DNA of 64,000 nucleotides from Stichopus chloronotus (taxonomy: Eukaryota > Echinodermata > Holothuroidea > Aspidochirotida > Stichopodidae): positions 859,269 to 923,268 of the forward strand of contig CM037840.1 in NCBI GenBank assembly GCA_021234535.1, given 5' to 3'. The notes under the pieces are model-generated. The model saw only the letters and a list, made by a program, of their open reading frames with translations. It had not been told where the DNA came from and did no database searches. This document shows, in pieces, positions 38,526-52,250 of this stretch. Position 1 is the first letter of the stretch. Each line of letters opens with the position of its first letter. The translations under genes were made by a program, and so were the position numbers.

Positions 38526-41500
38526 CATTGATCAATGAGTGTTCCTTAATCCATGCAAGAACATTCTTTTTATTTTGTAAAGTTTGCACTTTCCTAAAAT
38601 AAATGACATTTTCATTATCTATTCTTTAAAATTTACATATTCATGAGTTCAATATTGCATTAAATTTTAACCTTATGCACCGTCTGATGTTGTTGATTAC
38701 GTCATGTAGGTTGCCAGAAAAAAATGTTTATTAATGTCCATGTTACATGAATTCACTGTGAGTTTTGAAGTTTCAAACATGTAGAACAGTGGATGAAAAT
38801 TCTGAAGAAAAGTGAAATCTTTACCTTGTAATGTATAGGGCCGGTGCAGCCCTTTTGCAGTTGGCCGGACCCCACCCGATAAGCTCGCGCTTCTCGCTCG
38901 ATTTCTGTTTGTTTTGCCCTCAAGTTTCCCTACCCCCCCCCCCACTGATTTAAGATCCTGCGCCGCCACTGGGCATCAATGTAATTAATGTCTTGTAGGC
39001 CTAATGTTGCAGTGTTATGTTGTTTGAAGAATACCAAATGCCATGTTATGAGAGTTGTAACCATGGTAACCACACTAGGCAATGCCTATAGGCTCATTCC
39101 GACACAGCTAGTTGGGTTTCTGATCACCACAGTATCCAAAGCCTATGGTGATTGGGACACACACTCGTAAGGTCTGTCACTTTCACGACACTCTTTTATG
39201 ACTCTGTTCTCGCTGACTGGCTCTTGCAACAAAAACGGGGATGTGAATTAGACATCAGGGTTTTGTATTTGTAAATGTACGGTACAAATGACCATTTAAG
39301 GATACTAAAAAAGAAAGTACTGCGTGTCTTTTTATTAAACTAAAATGGATGGCCATTCAGTAGCAGAAAAAGCTGGTCTAACAAATGCCAGAATAATACG
39401 ACGCCCTCACTTTGAACATCCCACCTCGCCCCCCCTCCCCCCCCCCATCTCGCACCGCCAAGGAATGCCACTGTACTTCAGCAACAAATTTCACTTTTAC
39501 CATTTTTTTACCCCTATTCATCGAAGCCATATTTTTCTTGCAAACCTATTCTATATTTTTATTTTCACAGCAATCATGAAAAATAGCTTTGAAATGTTCA
39601 TATCAAAGCTTAAATATTGAAACATAGCGAACAATTTGTATTTGACTCCCTTCCTTTTAGACTATTTACCAGAAAAGTCGAGAGAAACTCAGATTGAATT
39701 GGTCTTCACTTAAATATAGGACAATTATGTTGCTTCCTCGAAATAGGATCCCATTATGGTGAAATGCATTAATGAAACAAAGATAAATTTAACTTAAAGT
39801 GTAAGGACAAACAGCCATATACCGAATGATACTACTGCGATATATACGATATATAGATGTGATAATACCGCCATATATTGAGTGATATTATTACTACTTT
39901 CATGTAAAGACGCACGCCAGGTTCATATTGCAACATCAAATTATGCCGGCAGCAATGAAAATATGTAAACTTCTCATATTTAAATCGTGGATAAGTACAT
40001 GCAGTAAGAATTATGTTGGTCAGCATTAGTTTATTAACATGAGAACTGTAAGAATGTGAACATAGAGACGCCATATGAAAAAAAGTTTTCAAACACAAAA
40101 AACCCCTTCGAACTTTAAGCAAACTTAAGTAACAATACTTGATGCTTTGAAATAGGTAATCGCGAAATTTATTTTTCAATTATACGATGGAAGAGATAAC
40201 AATTTGGATTTTGAGCAAAGACTGCAGCCATCTTTTTTTCATTGTTTAATTTTTTGGCTAGTAATAAAGCCTTTGGCTTCTGTCTATATTGCCTGTGCAC
40301 TTAAAACTAAAAGACTATGAGCAGCCACAAAACTGGAAACGAAGGCATTAATGAGCCAAAGTAATATTACTACAACAAAAGTCATGCGAACGCATTTCTG
40401 TTGAAATTAGACTGTGTTTGGACAAATAGACAATGGTGCACTAGTATCCATATCTTTTCTACTGTAAGAAGTATAGCTAGTCTTGTGGTGTACTTCTGAA
40501 AATTAACAACAATAACATCACAAACTGTTTAACAGATTTGTGGCAAAAAAAAAAAAGACCTTTCAGTGATATGACCTATCAATGACATACGCTGTTAGAA
40601 AGTTTCTCAGTAGAGAGAAAAAAAAGAATCGTATACTTTTTTAAAAAATTTTTCTGCTGTTGACGTCACATAAACTATGTTCATGACTATTTGTTTTATG
40701 CCTTTGGAACGCCGATGGAACGGTGTTGGTCAAAGGTCAACGCTGTTTACCTGCAGAGTTAAGGTAAACATTGATGACTTTAACCAAATAACATTCCTTA
40801 TTCAAGCTAGGGAGAAATAAAACACATATACTCATGAATATTATCCATGCAACGTTAAAATAAGACAATTTAAAGAAAAATAATAATCTTTTTCTCTCTA
40901 CTGTGGCACTTTATAACAAAATGTGTCACTGACAGGTGATTTTTCCCCATAAATCTGCTACGGCGAAATGTTTATTGTACATTGGACTTGGACTAGGAAA
41001 CTGCAGAACGTATGTAAAATGTACGTTATACGTCACCTATCTTCCTTCAGGCCCTGTTTTGACTATATGTTCTCTCACATAAGGGACACATATTTCTAAA
41101 ATTATAAAACATAAAAATGTAAATCAACAAACGGCTTAAAATGTCAAAAAGAAAATTCCTGAACAAATGGGCACATGAAGGCACATTTTGAAGAAATCTT
41201 GGAGGGCCCTTGTACCCAGTGCCACCAGGGTAATATACATTCTGTCTCAGTGTCAGCCAGGCCGTTAAGCCTTGATATAAGGTAAACTTGTAAAACTACT
41301 AAAAATGCAGCTGAATTCTGCGTGAACAAACCCTTATAAGAGGTAACTTGTGATGACGTAACCAACATTGGTTGTTTCAATTAATACAGTTTTAAGCTAA
41401 GCGTTAGACGCTCGTTTATCATTTTAATATTTTTCAATTTCTCACATACACTTTTTCTTAAGTTGATGATTTTTTTTTTTTGGTCGGGGGGAGGGGTGGA

Positions 41501-42513
41501 TCTGACAGACGGGCCGCCACTTTTATACTTCTGCCGTAGGTGATAGTTCATGTACCGGTAGAATATATTGTTTGTAATACTCCTTGAGATTGCAATGCAG
41601 AGTAATGATTTTGTGATAATAAAAAAGGAAAATAAAGCCATCGTTCAGAATCCTTACTTCAAAAAATAATAATAACAAAAATGGTGATGACTGGGAAGGG
41701 GGGGGGGGGAGACGGTGATGAGACGAGAGAAACTAGCCTCCTTAAAGTTATAACTACCTTCATGATACATTCAGAAGAGAGATGCATGGTTTCACCACAT
41801 GTCAGAGGAGTCTTTAACTTGATGTCTCATTCGAATTTAGAAAATAAAAACTTTATTTGTGTACTTTAGTTGTAAAGAGTCATGCACAACATGTGTGGTT
41901 TTCATATCATGTGTGTATATGTACCGTTAAAGGTAGTGAAGTGAACTGTACTGTCTTTACAGTTACACAAATTTTGGTATTTGTGTTATTTCTTTGTCAC
42001 GTCTAGGCGTGCAAGAGGAATTCCACTATTTCTGTAACGATTGATATGCAAATAAGTAATCTGACTTTCGCCACGTGCTTTGTATTGATCGTTTTATTCA
42101 TAACTCTTCGTTGAGGGGTCATATCTTCCAGTCAATGCCCAAGTCAACTCGCGTTGCCTTTATTTTTCTTTTCTTCTCTAAGCCCACCTGTACACTCGGG
42201 AATACAAGCTGCATCGTAACCTTCAAAGTAAGAAAATTATTCGTCTTTTAAATTAAGCAGCAACCATAGTAAATTCTCTTGACAAAAATCTTGAGATTTA
42301 TCATTGCCTGTTGCTGTTCATTTCTTATCTCAAGTTTTAAATAGCAGAATTAAGGCGTTATATACTTCCTTAGACAACCAAAATGAAGGAACTGAGTATT
42401 CGGCTTTTATCATGTGAGGGGTGTGTGCGTGTATGGAGAACTGATGGATTTGTGAATTGCGCCTTTCTACAGCAGTGGTTTAATCTCATTTAATTCCTCA
42501 AGGTCTTGTCTAG
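38526..42513. other. Intergenic stretch, no intact gene
   Basis: No convincing coding region in either strand. A C-run with GCGCCGCCACTG at about 38930-38970 reads on the minus strand as CAGTGGCGGCGC followed by a G-run, like one end of a hAT element, but the partner end is not found. G/C-runs at about 39425, 41480 and 41698 may be similar debris. Confidence 0.5.
38598..38603 (+). promoter_or_regulatory. AATAAA, possible polyadenylation signal
   Basis: First exact AATAAA downstream of the protease stop codon, about 2.0 kb away and past a hAT MITE. Use by the gene is only a possibility. Confidence 0.2.
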
Positions 42514-43040
42514 TGCTACAGCCGAATAGTTAGGGTGCTCGTTCGAAGATCGTATGATCCCTGGTTCGAGCCCGACACAGAATCACAGAGGCAAACGTTT
42601 ACTTTTGATTTGGAAGGAGATGCTCTATGTTATCGTTAAGTATTAATTCAAACTTCAAAGTCACTAGCTGACGTGCTGGCCATGCGCTATAAGGGGCGGA
42701 CGAAAGACTCCTGCTCTGCTGGTCATAGAAACCGTGCTAGGGTTCAAGGCACATCCGGGCTACAATGGTCCGGTGGTGGTATGGTACTTTTTGTGGCCTA
42801 GGATCCCGTGCCATGTCTCCCTTGACGTCGTAAAAGAACCCGGAAGGATGCGAGGAGGGTCGGTCAAAGGTCGACCAGAAGCGTACTAGGTGGCGTGAGG
42901 TGAATCCATGCAACTTGGCCAGAGGGTTGAAAGGCTCTTTGCGACCGGCATGTGTGCTGCCCATAGTCCACTGAACACGTGGCCCAATGAGGCGTGTTCT
43001 TCTATGTATGAACCTACGGAAGCTTGTAAGGACCATTATA
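42514..43040 (+). mobile_element. tRNA-derived SINE-like element
   Basis: Positions 42514-42580 look like a decayed tRNA: an A-box-like TAGTTAGGGTGCTCG and a perfect B box GGTTCGAGCCC at 42563-42573. The body to about 43040 is more GC-rich than its surroundings and includes a second B-box-like GGGTTCAAGGCAC at about 42739. The 3' boundary and tail are not clear, and no target duplication was found. Confidence 0.4.
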
Positions 43041-45349
43041 GTTTTTAGTTTTCTTTGTTGTTGTATATTCGACTGGCGCCATCAACTTATTAAATTGGGG
43101 CTGTTGACATCATGTTATAGAATTTGTTAGAATGAAATTTCAGTACCAACGCTTATGTAACACTGCCATGTTGTGGTAAAACTGAATTTTTAGCAAACTA
43201 TGACCTTTTTTTGAGACGGATAAAAATCTGCTACGTAAATCTGTAGTTTGGCATTGGAATAAAGTTGCTAAAATATATATTAACATTTTTATTCTCAGAG
43301 GGCATCAGATTTTGTTTTTATAATGGCGGCTTTTCGAGAAAAAAATAGATGTACATGCAGTCGCATTGTGTGTATTAAATATTAAATAGCGTGTCTCATT
43401 CAATGGTAAATATGTGACATTAGGCCTATATCAACACTTGTATTCATAACAGTAAATCATAACTCAAAATTACAAAAAAAAATAACTTGATTTCATTCAC
43501 CTGTGTATTGCCACAAGTTATCTATAAACTGATAGCGCGTTTCATATACGCCCACCCATTTCATGTAATAGTATTGGTTTCAACCACAGGGCAAGATCCG
43601 TCTCTTTGCTCACAGCACATTTCATTAGTATCATTATTCACTACAAGTAGTAAAAGCATTGGCTCTATGTTAGGTTTAGCAAATCTTTTATCGGATAAAC
43701 CTGAATAAAGTCATCTAAATAAAGAGAGGAAATGAATCGACCGACTGCTTTCTGAGTTTGGATATTCTAGTGACCTTCATTGAATATTACGTAATAGATA
43801 TGTGATTGAAGTTGCTTCAGCTCCCAAAACAGTAGAAGCAGAAGTAAAAGGAATTAAACGCAACTCTATCATTCATGGTAAGAGGTCCCAAAACGTTCCA
43901 TTGTTCGGTTGTCTTTCTACTTTCATTCACTAAATACCTGAAGTATTATGAACAATCAACGTTGATGTCTTTGACATCTTCACTGCAGTCGTAACAAGTA
44001 AATAGTTCTGTGGATAAGTTCTTTCTGTACATGATGTGTATGATTATGTCAGTGTGTCGGTACGTGTTATATTACAGTCACATATTGCAAACAGCTTTCT
44101 TGTAGGCTACTGATGGAACACATTGATTCATCCAGTGGAAGAATCATTCGCTTTTTTCCATCTTTTCTTTTTCTTTCGGCTGGTACGGTGGTAGTTGGAT
44201 CTTGGTAATAGAAACTCACACCCTAGCACAGGGACCAATTTACCTTTGGGAAGACACTGCGCACTAATGCGGGGAGGGGGGGGGGGGCTCACTATAATTC
44301 TCCGTAAGACTGTACACATCACGAACAAACTTGGATGAACTCAATAGATTTCCTTTTCCCACAAAAGAATGTGACAACATCACCCTCGATGCAATAATTT
44401 TTGGCCGTCCAATTTCCTGACCACATTCCTTACTAGTCCATGCCAAAATACAGACCAGCTAATGAACTTCTACATCATTTACTGCACTGCTTCGAAGTAA
44501 TTAAATCATCGCCTGAGAGAATATCAAAGTTAAATAAACTGACTTTGAACGACAATTTCAGGGAAGGCCACAATAGGCAATCAAAATAAACCAGGAAAAC
44601 ATGGATTTTGTCCGTATTTAATAAAATAAACCTATTCTTAATTAGTGTTTGTCAAAGTGACAAAAAAGCTGGCCAAATGTTGATGTTGCACTCTTAAAAG
44701 GAATAGGAGATGTATTCTCTGTAGTTTCGTTCAGTTTCCTCATTTGTCGGATATGAAGTAACTTCTCTTCTTGGTGACTAATTCAATAATTCAATCATAG
44801 ATCATTTCATGAATCATTACCATAGCTCAATGTGTCACTGAATTATGTATGGCACTCATGAATGTAAATTGCATATTAGAGAGGTAAGTACGCTTGTTTT
44901 TTTTTTTTTTTTTCATTCTCTTTTACTCAGTATGAGTATTGCATATGGTACAGTGAACGGAATCGAAATTATTTACAAAATATCTGCATATCAGTTACAC
45001 AGAAATGTTAAATAGTCATAATTATGAAAGGCGCAATACCTAAATCTTCCTTCTAGAATAAATTATGATCTTTCAGTCTATAGCATACTTTTTCCAATGG
45101 ATATAAGGTGTTAAATTTTATACTTCGCAAAATATAATCACTGGAAGAGAATCACACTATTTCTAAATGCAAAGTGTAGGCTGTCATAGGATATTGTGTG
45201 AAATACTTTTGAATTTCCAATTTCTTTTTCAACTTGTATAGCAAATGTAAATTTGTATAAAAATTCATTTACGTTGGGCAGCTGAAAATTTAATTTCTTG
45301 TTAAACAAGTAATATTTTAAACGAAAGATGAGAAAATTATAAGGGTGTC
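43041..45349. other. Intergenic stretch without recognised feature
   Basis: AT-rich, with a G-run at about 44273-44287 and a poly(T) at about 44898. Short open frames lack any domain signature. Confidence 0.5.
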
Positions 45350-46425
45350 TTAAATTGAATTTGTATCCAAAAATAAGTCAACTTTAGAGAATACAAACTG
45401 TCTGCCTAATACACTTCGCTCTGCGTCCAAAATAAAATGTGAGTTAATGTTGCAGTCCCAAAACAGATGTTCTGTAGATTCAATCTGCTGATTACAAAAG
45501 GTACAGAGTGGGTTGGCTACAATATTCACAAAGACAGGAATTTGTGCCGAGGATACGGTGAATGAGACCGAATTGAAACTAACGAATCTTACTTTCTTTC
45601 CAAGAGATGAAAGAAATCCTGCAAATGGTTTGCCATTGAGATTGGCTGAACTGGAAAACTTCGTCCCACTTCGAAAATGCAACAGGGGGAGTAGCGATAG
45701 AGTCCAAGCAAAATTAAACTCGTTTAAGAAAAGGGGTTTCTCAACACTCAGTGTACCTAATGGAAAGATATTGGTTTTTTCATAGTTAACTTTTAAACCA
45801 GAAGAATTTTCCAACATATGAAAAATTTCAACAACAGCACTTAAACTGTCGCGGGTGCCATCAACAAAAATAGTTGTATCATCAGCATACTGACTTATTC
45901 GTATTTCCTTTCCCATAATAAACAATCCTTTACAAGATGTGAGTCGTTAATACATATGGCCAAAATCTCAGCACACAATACAAAAATATAAGGGCTTAAT
46001 GGACACCCTTGTCTAACACCTCTAGATATTTTGAATTAGGGGGATGAATACCCGTTATTGCAAACGCAAGCTGAGGCGTTAGAGTAAAGGGTTCTAATCC
46101 AAAGTGTGAAACCATCCTTGAAACCAAAATAACTTAAACATTTGAGGATGAAAGCCCATTCCAGACGGTCAAAGGTTTCCTCGAAATCGACAAATAGTAA
46201 AAGCCCTGGAACATCCTTCTTATCACAGTAATCGATACAATCAAGTATTAACCGAATATTCTCGCCGATGAAACTATTTTTAATAAAACCAGTTTGATTG
46301 CAATTAATAACAGATGGAATAACTTTCTTAAGCCTAGTGGCTAAAGTCTGAGCAGCGATTTTATAATCTACATTCAATAATGAGATAGGTCGATAGTTCT
46401 TTACTAAAGTATGATCTTTTTGTGG
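45350..46425 (-). pseudogene. Broken non-LTR retrotransposon reverse transcriptase
   Basis: Read on the minus strand from about 46425 downward: YRPISLLNVDYK, QTGFIKNSFIGENIRLI, LLFVDFEETFDRLEWAFI and SRGVRQGCPLSPYIFVL, then ISQYADDTTIFVDG with the catalytic YADD. These are reverse transcriptase motifs in the correct order, of a type found in L1/Tx1-like LINEs (class by memory, moderate confidence). There is an in-frame TAA just after YSSP (about 46037), a frameshift near 45925, and an apparent internal deletion after YADD. A C-terminal CTFCNQQIESTEHLFWDC zinc-knuckle-like motif remains. The endonuclease end is missing. Inactive fossil. Confidence 0.85.
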
Positions 46426-46699
46426 TAACTATGCTTGTTACTGTTGCTCAATACTGCAAATAAATTTCTCAATTTTCGCAATTTTCACAGCTTTTACAAT
46501 TTTTACATTTTCACAACAGTATTAAAATACCACTTTGATGTAATAATTGTCTTGGGTGTGCCCACTTCACTCCATGAACAGTTACTCGCAAAGCATGTAA
46601 CGTCACAATTTTTCATTTAGTCATTTCTTTCACATTTACAATGTACATTCCACTGTTTTTTTTTCTTGTTTTTTTTTTTTTGGAAGAATTTAATTTTGT
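46426..46699. other. Short gap between LINE fossil and satellite
   Basis: AT-rich, with T-runs at about 46657-46682. Nothing recognised. Confidence 0.5.
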
Positions 46700-47739
46700 G
46701 GGGTCCAATTTTCATGGTGTGTTCACTAATGACAATACGGATGATTGCTTGTTTCATGTGAGATATTATTAAAACAAGGGAGAAGTCAATGATTGTTTTC
46801 ATTTATATAAGAAACTAATGGGTGTAATTTTGACAAATGGTAGATGAAGACCACTATGTAACTCTTTCATGAATATTTATGACTGCTTCATTTATCCTGG
46901 AATCTTGCGAAATGACAATTTATTCTGTGTCAACTACATTTGAACGTACTGTATTTCGGGGGAGATTATAAAGATTATAAGATTATAAACAATATTTCTA
47001 TCAAAATAGGGGCTATTTCGGGCTAGCAAAGGTCTCTTTTTGAATAAGCATGTATATTAGACACATTTGCGGTAACGATTGAAAATATCTACGATTTGGA
47101 TGAAAATGTATACCAAAACGTAAGGATATAGCCTTGTCAAATTATCATGTTTTAAAAAACTCTGCTACATTTTCGCGATTTTGCTGAAGTTTCGCGATTT
47201 TCGAGATGTCAGCTTTGAGAAATAACTTATTCCATGTAATATTATCCTGGAATCTTTAAAAAAAAGAGACAATTTCTTTTGTTTCAACTACATCTTAAAG
47301 TAGTTTATTTTGGGGGGAGACTTTAAAATTTACGAGATGATAAATAATGCTTCTTTTCAAAAGAGGGATGATTTTGGGATAGAAATGGCATTTTATTAAA
47401 TAAGAATGTATATTGAAGAAATAGACATATTTATGGTAAAAATTAAAAATATCGACGATTTGGCTGAAATTAACCAAAACGTAAGGCTGTAGTCTTATCA
47501 AATTTTCATACGTTGGTCAAAATCTGATCAAGAAAATATCTAGAAGCAAAATTGATCATTTTTTTCTTGAAGTTTTACTTACTTTAGAATTCCTATTGAA
47601 CAGGTAATTGTAAATAATATTGATACTAAATCAAATACGTTTTAGGTTCATGGTTTGTTAACCAATGAGACTGCAGATGTTTGTTTTTCCACAGAACGAT
47701 TCCTACAAGGAACAGAGAGGCCAATGATTGTTTTCATTT

Positions 47740-48620
47740 ATGAAAAAAAAAATAAAGAGTATAAATTTGACAAATACAACATAAGAACCACAATGTCATA
47801 ATTTAATGAATATTCATGACTGATTCATTTTGTCATGGAATCTTGGGAAATGACGTTTTTTTTCCCGTCAACTACATTTTACTGTACCTTATTTCTGGAG
47901 AGAATTTTTAAAAAAATGAGATGATAAATAATGTTTCTGTTAAAAGAAGGACGATTTCGGGCTTAGGAAGGGTCTTTCATTCATTTAGAATGTACATAAG
48001 TGAAATAGACACATTTTTGGTAACGATTGAAACCTTGAGAAAATAAAGAGTATAAATTTGACAAATATAACATAAGAACCACAATGTTATAATTTAATGA
48101 ATATTCATGACTGATTCATTTTGTCATGGAATCTTGAGAAATGACTTTTTTTTTTCTGTCAACTACATTTTACTGTATCCTTATTTCTGGAGAGAATTTA
48201 AAAAAAAATGAGATGATAAATAATGTTTCTGTTAAAAGAAGGACGATTTCGGGCTTAGGAAGGGTCTTTCATTCATTTAGAATGTACATAAGTGAAATAG
48301 ACACATTTTTGGTAACGATTGAAACCTTGAGAAAATAAAGAGTATAAATTTGACAAATATAACATAAGAACCACAATGTTATAATTTAATGAATATTCAT
48401 GACTGATTCATTTTGTCATTAAATCTTGAGAAATGACTTTTTTTTTTTCTGTCAACTACATTTTACTGTACCTTTTTTCTGGACAGAATTTAAAAAAGAA
48501 TGAGATGATAAATAATGTTTCTGTTAAAAGAAGGACGATTTCGGGCTTAGGAAGGTTCTTTCATTCATTTAGAATGTACATAAATGAAATACACACATTT
48601 TTGGTAACGATTGAAAATAT
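47740..48620. repeat. Truncated 292-bp satellite sub-units
   Basis: Two further near-identical partial monomers precede the regular array; the junction GAAACCTTGAGAAAATAAAG occurs at about 48029 and 48321, 292 bp apart. Each unit lacks the TGACGTCATTAAT part of the monomer, so a deletion unit was itself amplified. Confidence 0.85.
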
Positions 48621-49199
48621 CGACGATTTGGCTAAAATTGACATAAATGTAAGGCTATAGCGTGATCAAATTTTCAAATTTTGGCCAAAATCTGCTACAA
48701 TTTCGATTTTGCTCTGTTTGGAAGATCTTTTTGTCATCGTTGAGAAATGACCTATTCAATGTGATATTACTCTATTGGAGGCTTTATTAATATTAAATGA
48801 CGTCATTAATAGCTTTTAAATGTCATACGTATCCATTAGTCGGATTCACCTTGAAATTACTCGACATCATGAACTTAGCAAAATCTAGAAGAACAAGTGA
48901 TCATTTTATTCGTTTTTTTAACTGTTCTGCTTGTTATAGTCCTTCACACTAAACAGGTATACTTTAATAATATTAATATTAAAACATTGACGTTTTTGGT
49001 TCATAGTGTGTTAACCAATGAAAGTACGAATGTTTGATTGTTCCACAGAACGATTGCTACAAGGAAGGGAGAGGCCAATGATTGTTTTCGTCGATAAAAA
49101 AAACAAAAATAAAGAGTGTAAATTTGACAAATATAACATAAGAACCATATCGTTATAATGTAATAAATATTCGTGACAGCTTCATTTTATCTTGGAATC

Positions 49200-52100
49200 T
49201 TGAGAAATGACTTCCTTTTTTTCCCGTCAACTACATTTTACTCTACCTTATTTCTGTTGAGATTTAAAACAAAAATGAGCTGATAAATAATGTTTCTGTT
49301 GAAAGAAGGACGATTTCGCGCTTAGGAAGGGTCTTTCATTCATTTAGAATGTATATTAAAGAAATAGACAAATATTTGGTAACGATTGAAAATATCGACG
49401 ATTTTGCTGAAATTAACCAAAACCCAAGGCCATAGTTTTATCAAATATGTATATTTTGACGAAAATCTGCAACAATTTCGATTTTGCTCTATTTTCGAGA
49501 TCTTTTTGTCAGCGTTGAGAAATGACCGATTCAATGTGATATTACTGTATTGGAGGCTTTATTAATATTAAATGACGTCATTAATAGCTTTTAAATGCCA
49601 TACGTATCCATTAGTCGGATTCACCTTGAAATTACTCGACATTATGAACTTAGCAACATTTAGAAGAACAAGTGATCATTTGGTTTGTTTTTAAACTTTT
49701 CTTCTTGGTATAGTCCTTCACACTAAACAGGTATACTTGAAGAATATTAATATAAAGAGATTCACGTTTTTGGTTCACAGTGTATTAACTAATGAGACTA
49801 CGAATGTTTGTTTGTTCCACAGAAAGATTGCTACAAGGAAGGGAGAGGCCAGTGATTGTTTACATTTATGAAAAAAAAATAAAGAGAGTGTAAATTTGAC
49901 AAATGTAACATAAGAACTACAATGTTATAATTTAATGAATATTCATGACTGCTTGATTTTATCATGGAATCTTGAAAAATGACTTTGTTTTCCGTTAACT
50001 ACATTTTACTCTACCTTATTTGTGGAGATATTTAAAACAAAAATGAGATTATAAATAATGTTTCTGTTGAAAGAAGGACGATTTCGGGCTGAGGAAGGGT
50101 CTTTCATTCATTTAGAAAGTACATTAAAGAAATAGACACATTTTTGGTAACGATTGAAAATATCGACGATTTGGCTGAAATTGACCAAAACGTAATGCTA
50201 TAGCCTTATCAATTTTTTATATTTTGTCCAAAATCTGCTACAATTTCGATTTGGCTCTATTTTCGAGGTCTTTTTGTCAGCGTTGAGAAATGACCTATTC
50301 AATGTGATATTACTGTATTGGAGGCTTTATTAATATTAAAAGAGGTCATTAATAGCTTTTAAATGTCATACGTATCCATTAGTCGGATTCACCTTGAAAT
50401 TACTCGACATCATGAAGTTAGCAACATCTAGAAGAACAAGTGATCATTTTATTCGTTTTTTTAACTGTTCTGCTTGGTATAGTCCTTCACACTAAACAGG
50501 TATACTTTAATAATATTAATATTAACACATTGACGTTTTTGGTTCATAGTGTGTTAACCAATGAAACTACGGATGTTTGATTGTTCCACAGAACGATTGC
50601 TACAAGGAAGGGAGAGGCCGATGATTGTTTTCATTGATAAAAAAAAAATTAAGAGTGTCAATTTGACAAATATAACATAAGAACCATATCGTTATAATCT
50701 AATAAATATTGCTGCCTGCTTCATTTTATCCTGGAATCTTGAGAAATGACATGTGTTTTTTTTCTGTCAACTACATTTTACTCTACCTTATTTCTGGAAA
50801 GATTAAAAGAAAAATGAGATTTTAAATAATGTTTCTGTTGAAAGAAGGAAGATTTCGGGCTTAGGAAGGGTCTTTCATTCATTTAGAATGTATATTAAAG
50901 AAATAGACAAATATTTGGTAACGATTGAAAATATCGACGATTTGGCTGAAATTAACCAAAACCCAAGGCCATAGTTTTATCAAATATGTATATTTTGACG
51001 AAAATCTGCAACAATTTCGATTTTGCTCTATTTTCGAGATCTTTTTGTCAGCGTTGAGAAATGACCGATTCAATGTGATATTACTGTATTGGAGGCTTTA
51101 TTAATATTAAAAGAGGTCATTAATAGCTTTTAAATGCCATACGTATCCATTAGTCGGATTCACCTTGAAATTACTCGACATTATGAACTTAGCAACATTT
51201 AGAAGAACAAGTGATCATTTGGTTTGTTTTTAAACTTTTCTTCTTGGTATAGTCCTTCACACTAAACAGGTATACTTGAAGAATATTAATATAAAGAGAT
51301 TCACGTTTTTGGTTCACAGTGTATTAACTAATGAGACTACGAATGTTTGTTTGTTCCACAGAAAGATTGCTACAAGGAAGGGAGAGGAAAGTGATTGTTT
51401 ACATTCATGAAAAAAAAATAAAGAGAGTGTAAATTTGACAAATGTAACATAAGAACTACAATGTTATAATTTAATGAATATTCATGACTGCTTGATTTTA
51501 TCATGGAATCTTGAAAAATGACTTTGTTTTCCGTTAACTACATTTTACTCTACCTTATTTGTGGAGATATTTAAAACAAAAATGAGATTATAAATAATGT
51601 TTCTGTTGAAAGAAGGACGATTTCGGGCTGAGGAAGGGTCTTTCATTCATTTAGAAAGTACATTAAAGAAATAGACACATTTTTGGTAACGATTGAAAAT
51701 ATCGACGATTTGGCTGAAATTGACCAAAACGTAAGGCTATAGCCTTATCAATTTTTTATATTTTGTCCAAAATCTGCTACAATTTCGATTTGGCTCTATT
51801 TTCGAGGTCTTTTTGTCAGCGTTGAGAAATGACCTATTCAATGTGATATTACTGTATTGGAGGCTTTATTAATATTAAAAGACGTCATTAATAGCTTTTA
51901 AATGTCATACGTATCCATTAGTCGGATTCACCTTGAAATTACTCGACATCATGAACTTAGCAACATCTAGAAGAACCAGTGATCATTTTGTTTGTTTTTA
52001 AACTGTTCTTCTTGGTATAGTCCTTCACACTAAACAGGTATACTTCAATAATATTAATATTAACACATTGACGTTTTTGGTTCATAGTGTGTTAACCAAT

Positions 52101-52250
52101 GAAACTACGGATGTTTGATTGTTCCACAGAACGATTGCTACAAGGAAGGGAGAGGCCGATGACTGTTTTTATTGATAAAAAAAAAATTAAGAGTGTCAAT
52201 TTGACAAATATAACATAAGAACCATATCGTTATAATCTAATAAATATTGC
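49200..52250. repeat. Two-monomer higher-order repeat in the satellite
   Basis: Monomers two steps apart resemble each other more than neighbours do: 49340-49534 and 50879-51073 are almost identical, 1,539 bp apart, and share variants such as TTTGGTTTGTTTTTAAAC and GATTCACGTTTTTGG that the monomer between them lacks. Confidence 0.8.

Noticed and set aside
38850..38975. Possible hAT end (CAGTGGCGGCGC on the minus strand)
   Set aside because: Only one end found and no target duplication, so no element could be delimited.
48141..48660. Short + frames repeated in the satellite (TCFFLSTTFYC type)
   Set aside because: Reported only as a satellite property; no evidence of expression or selection.
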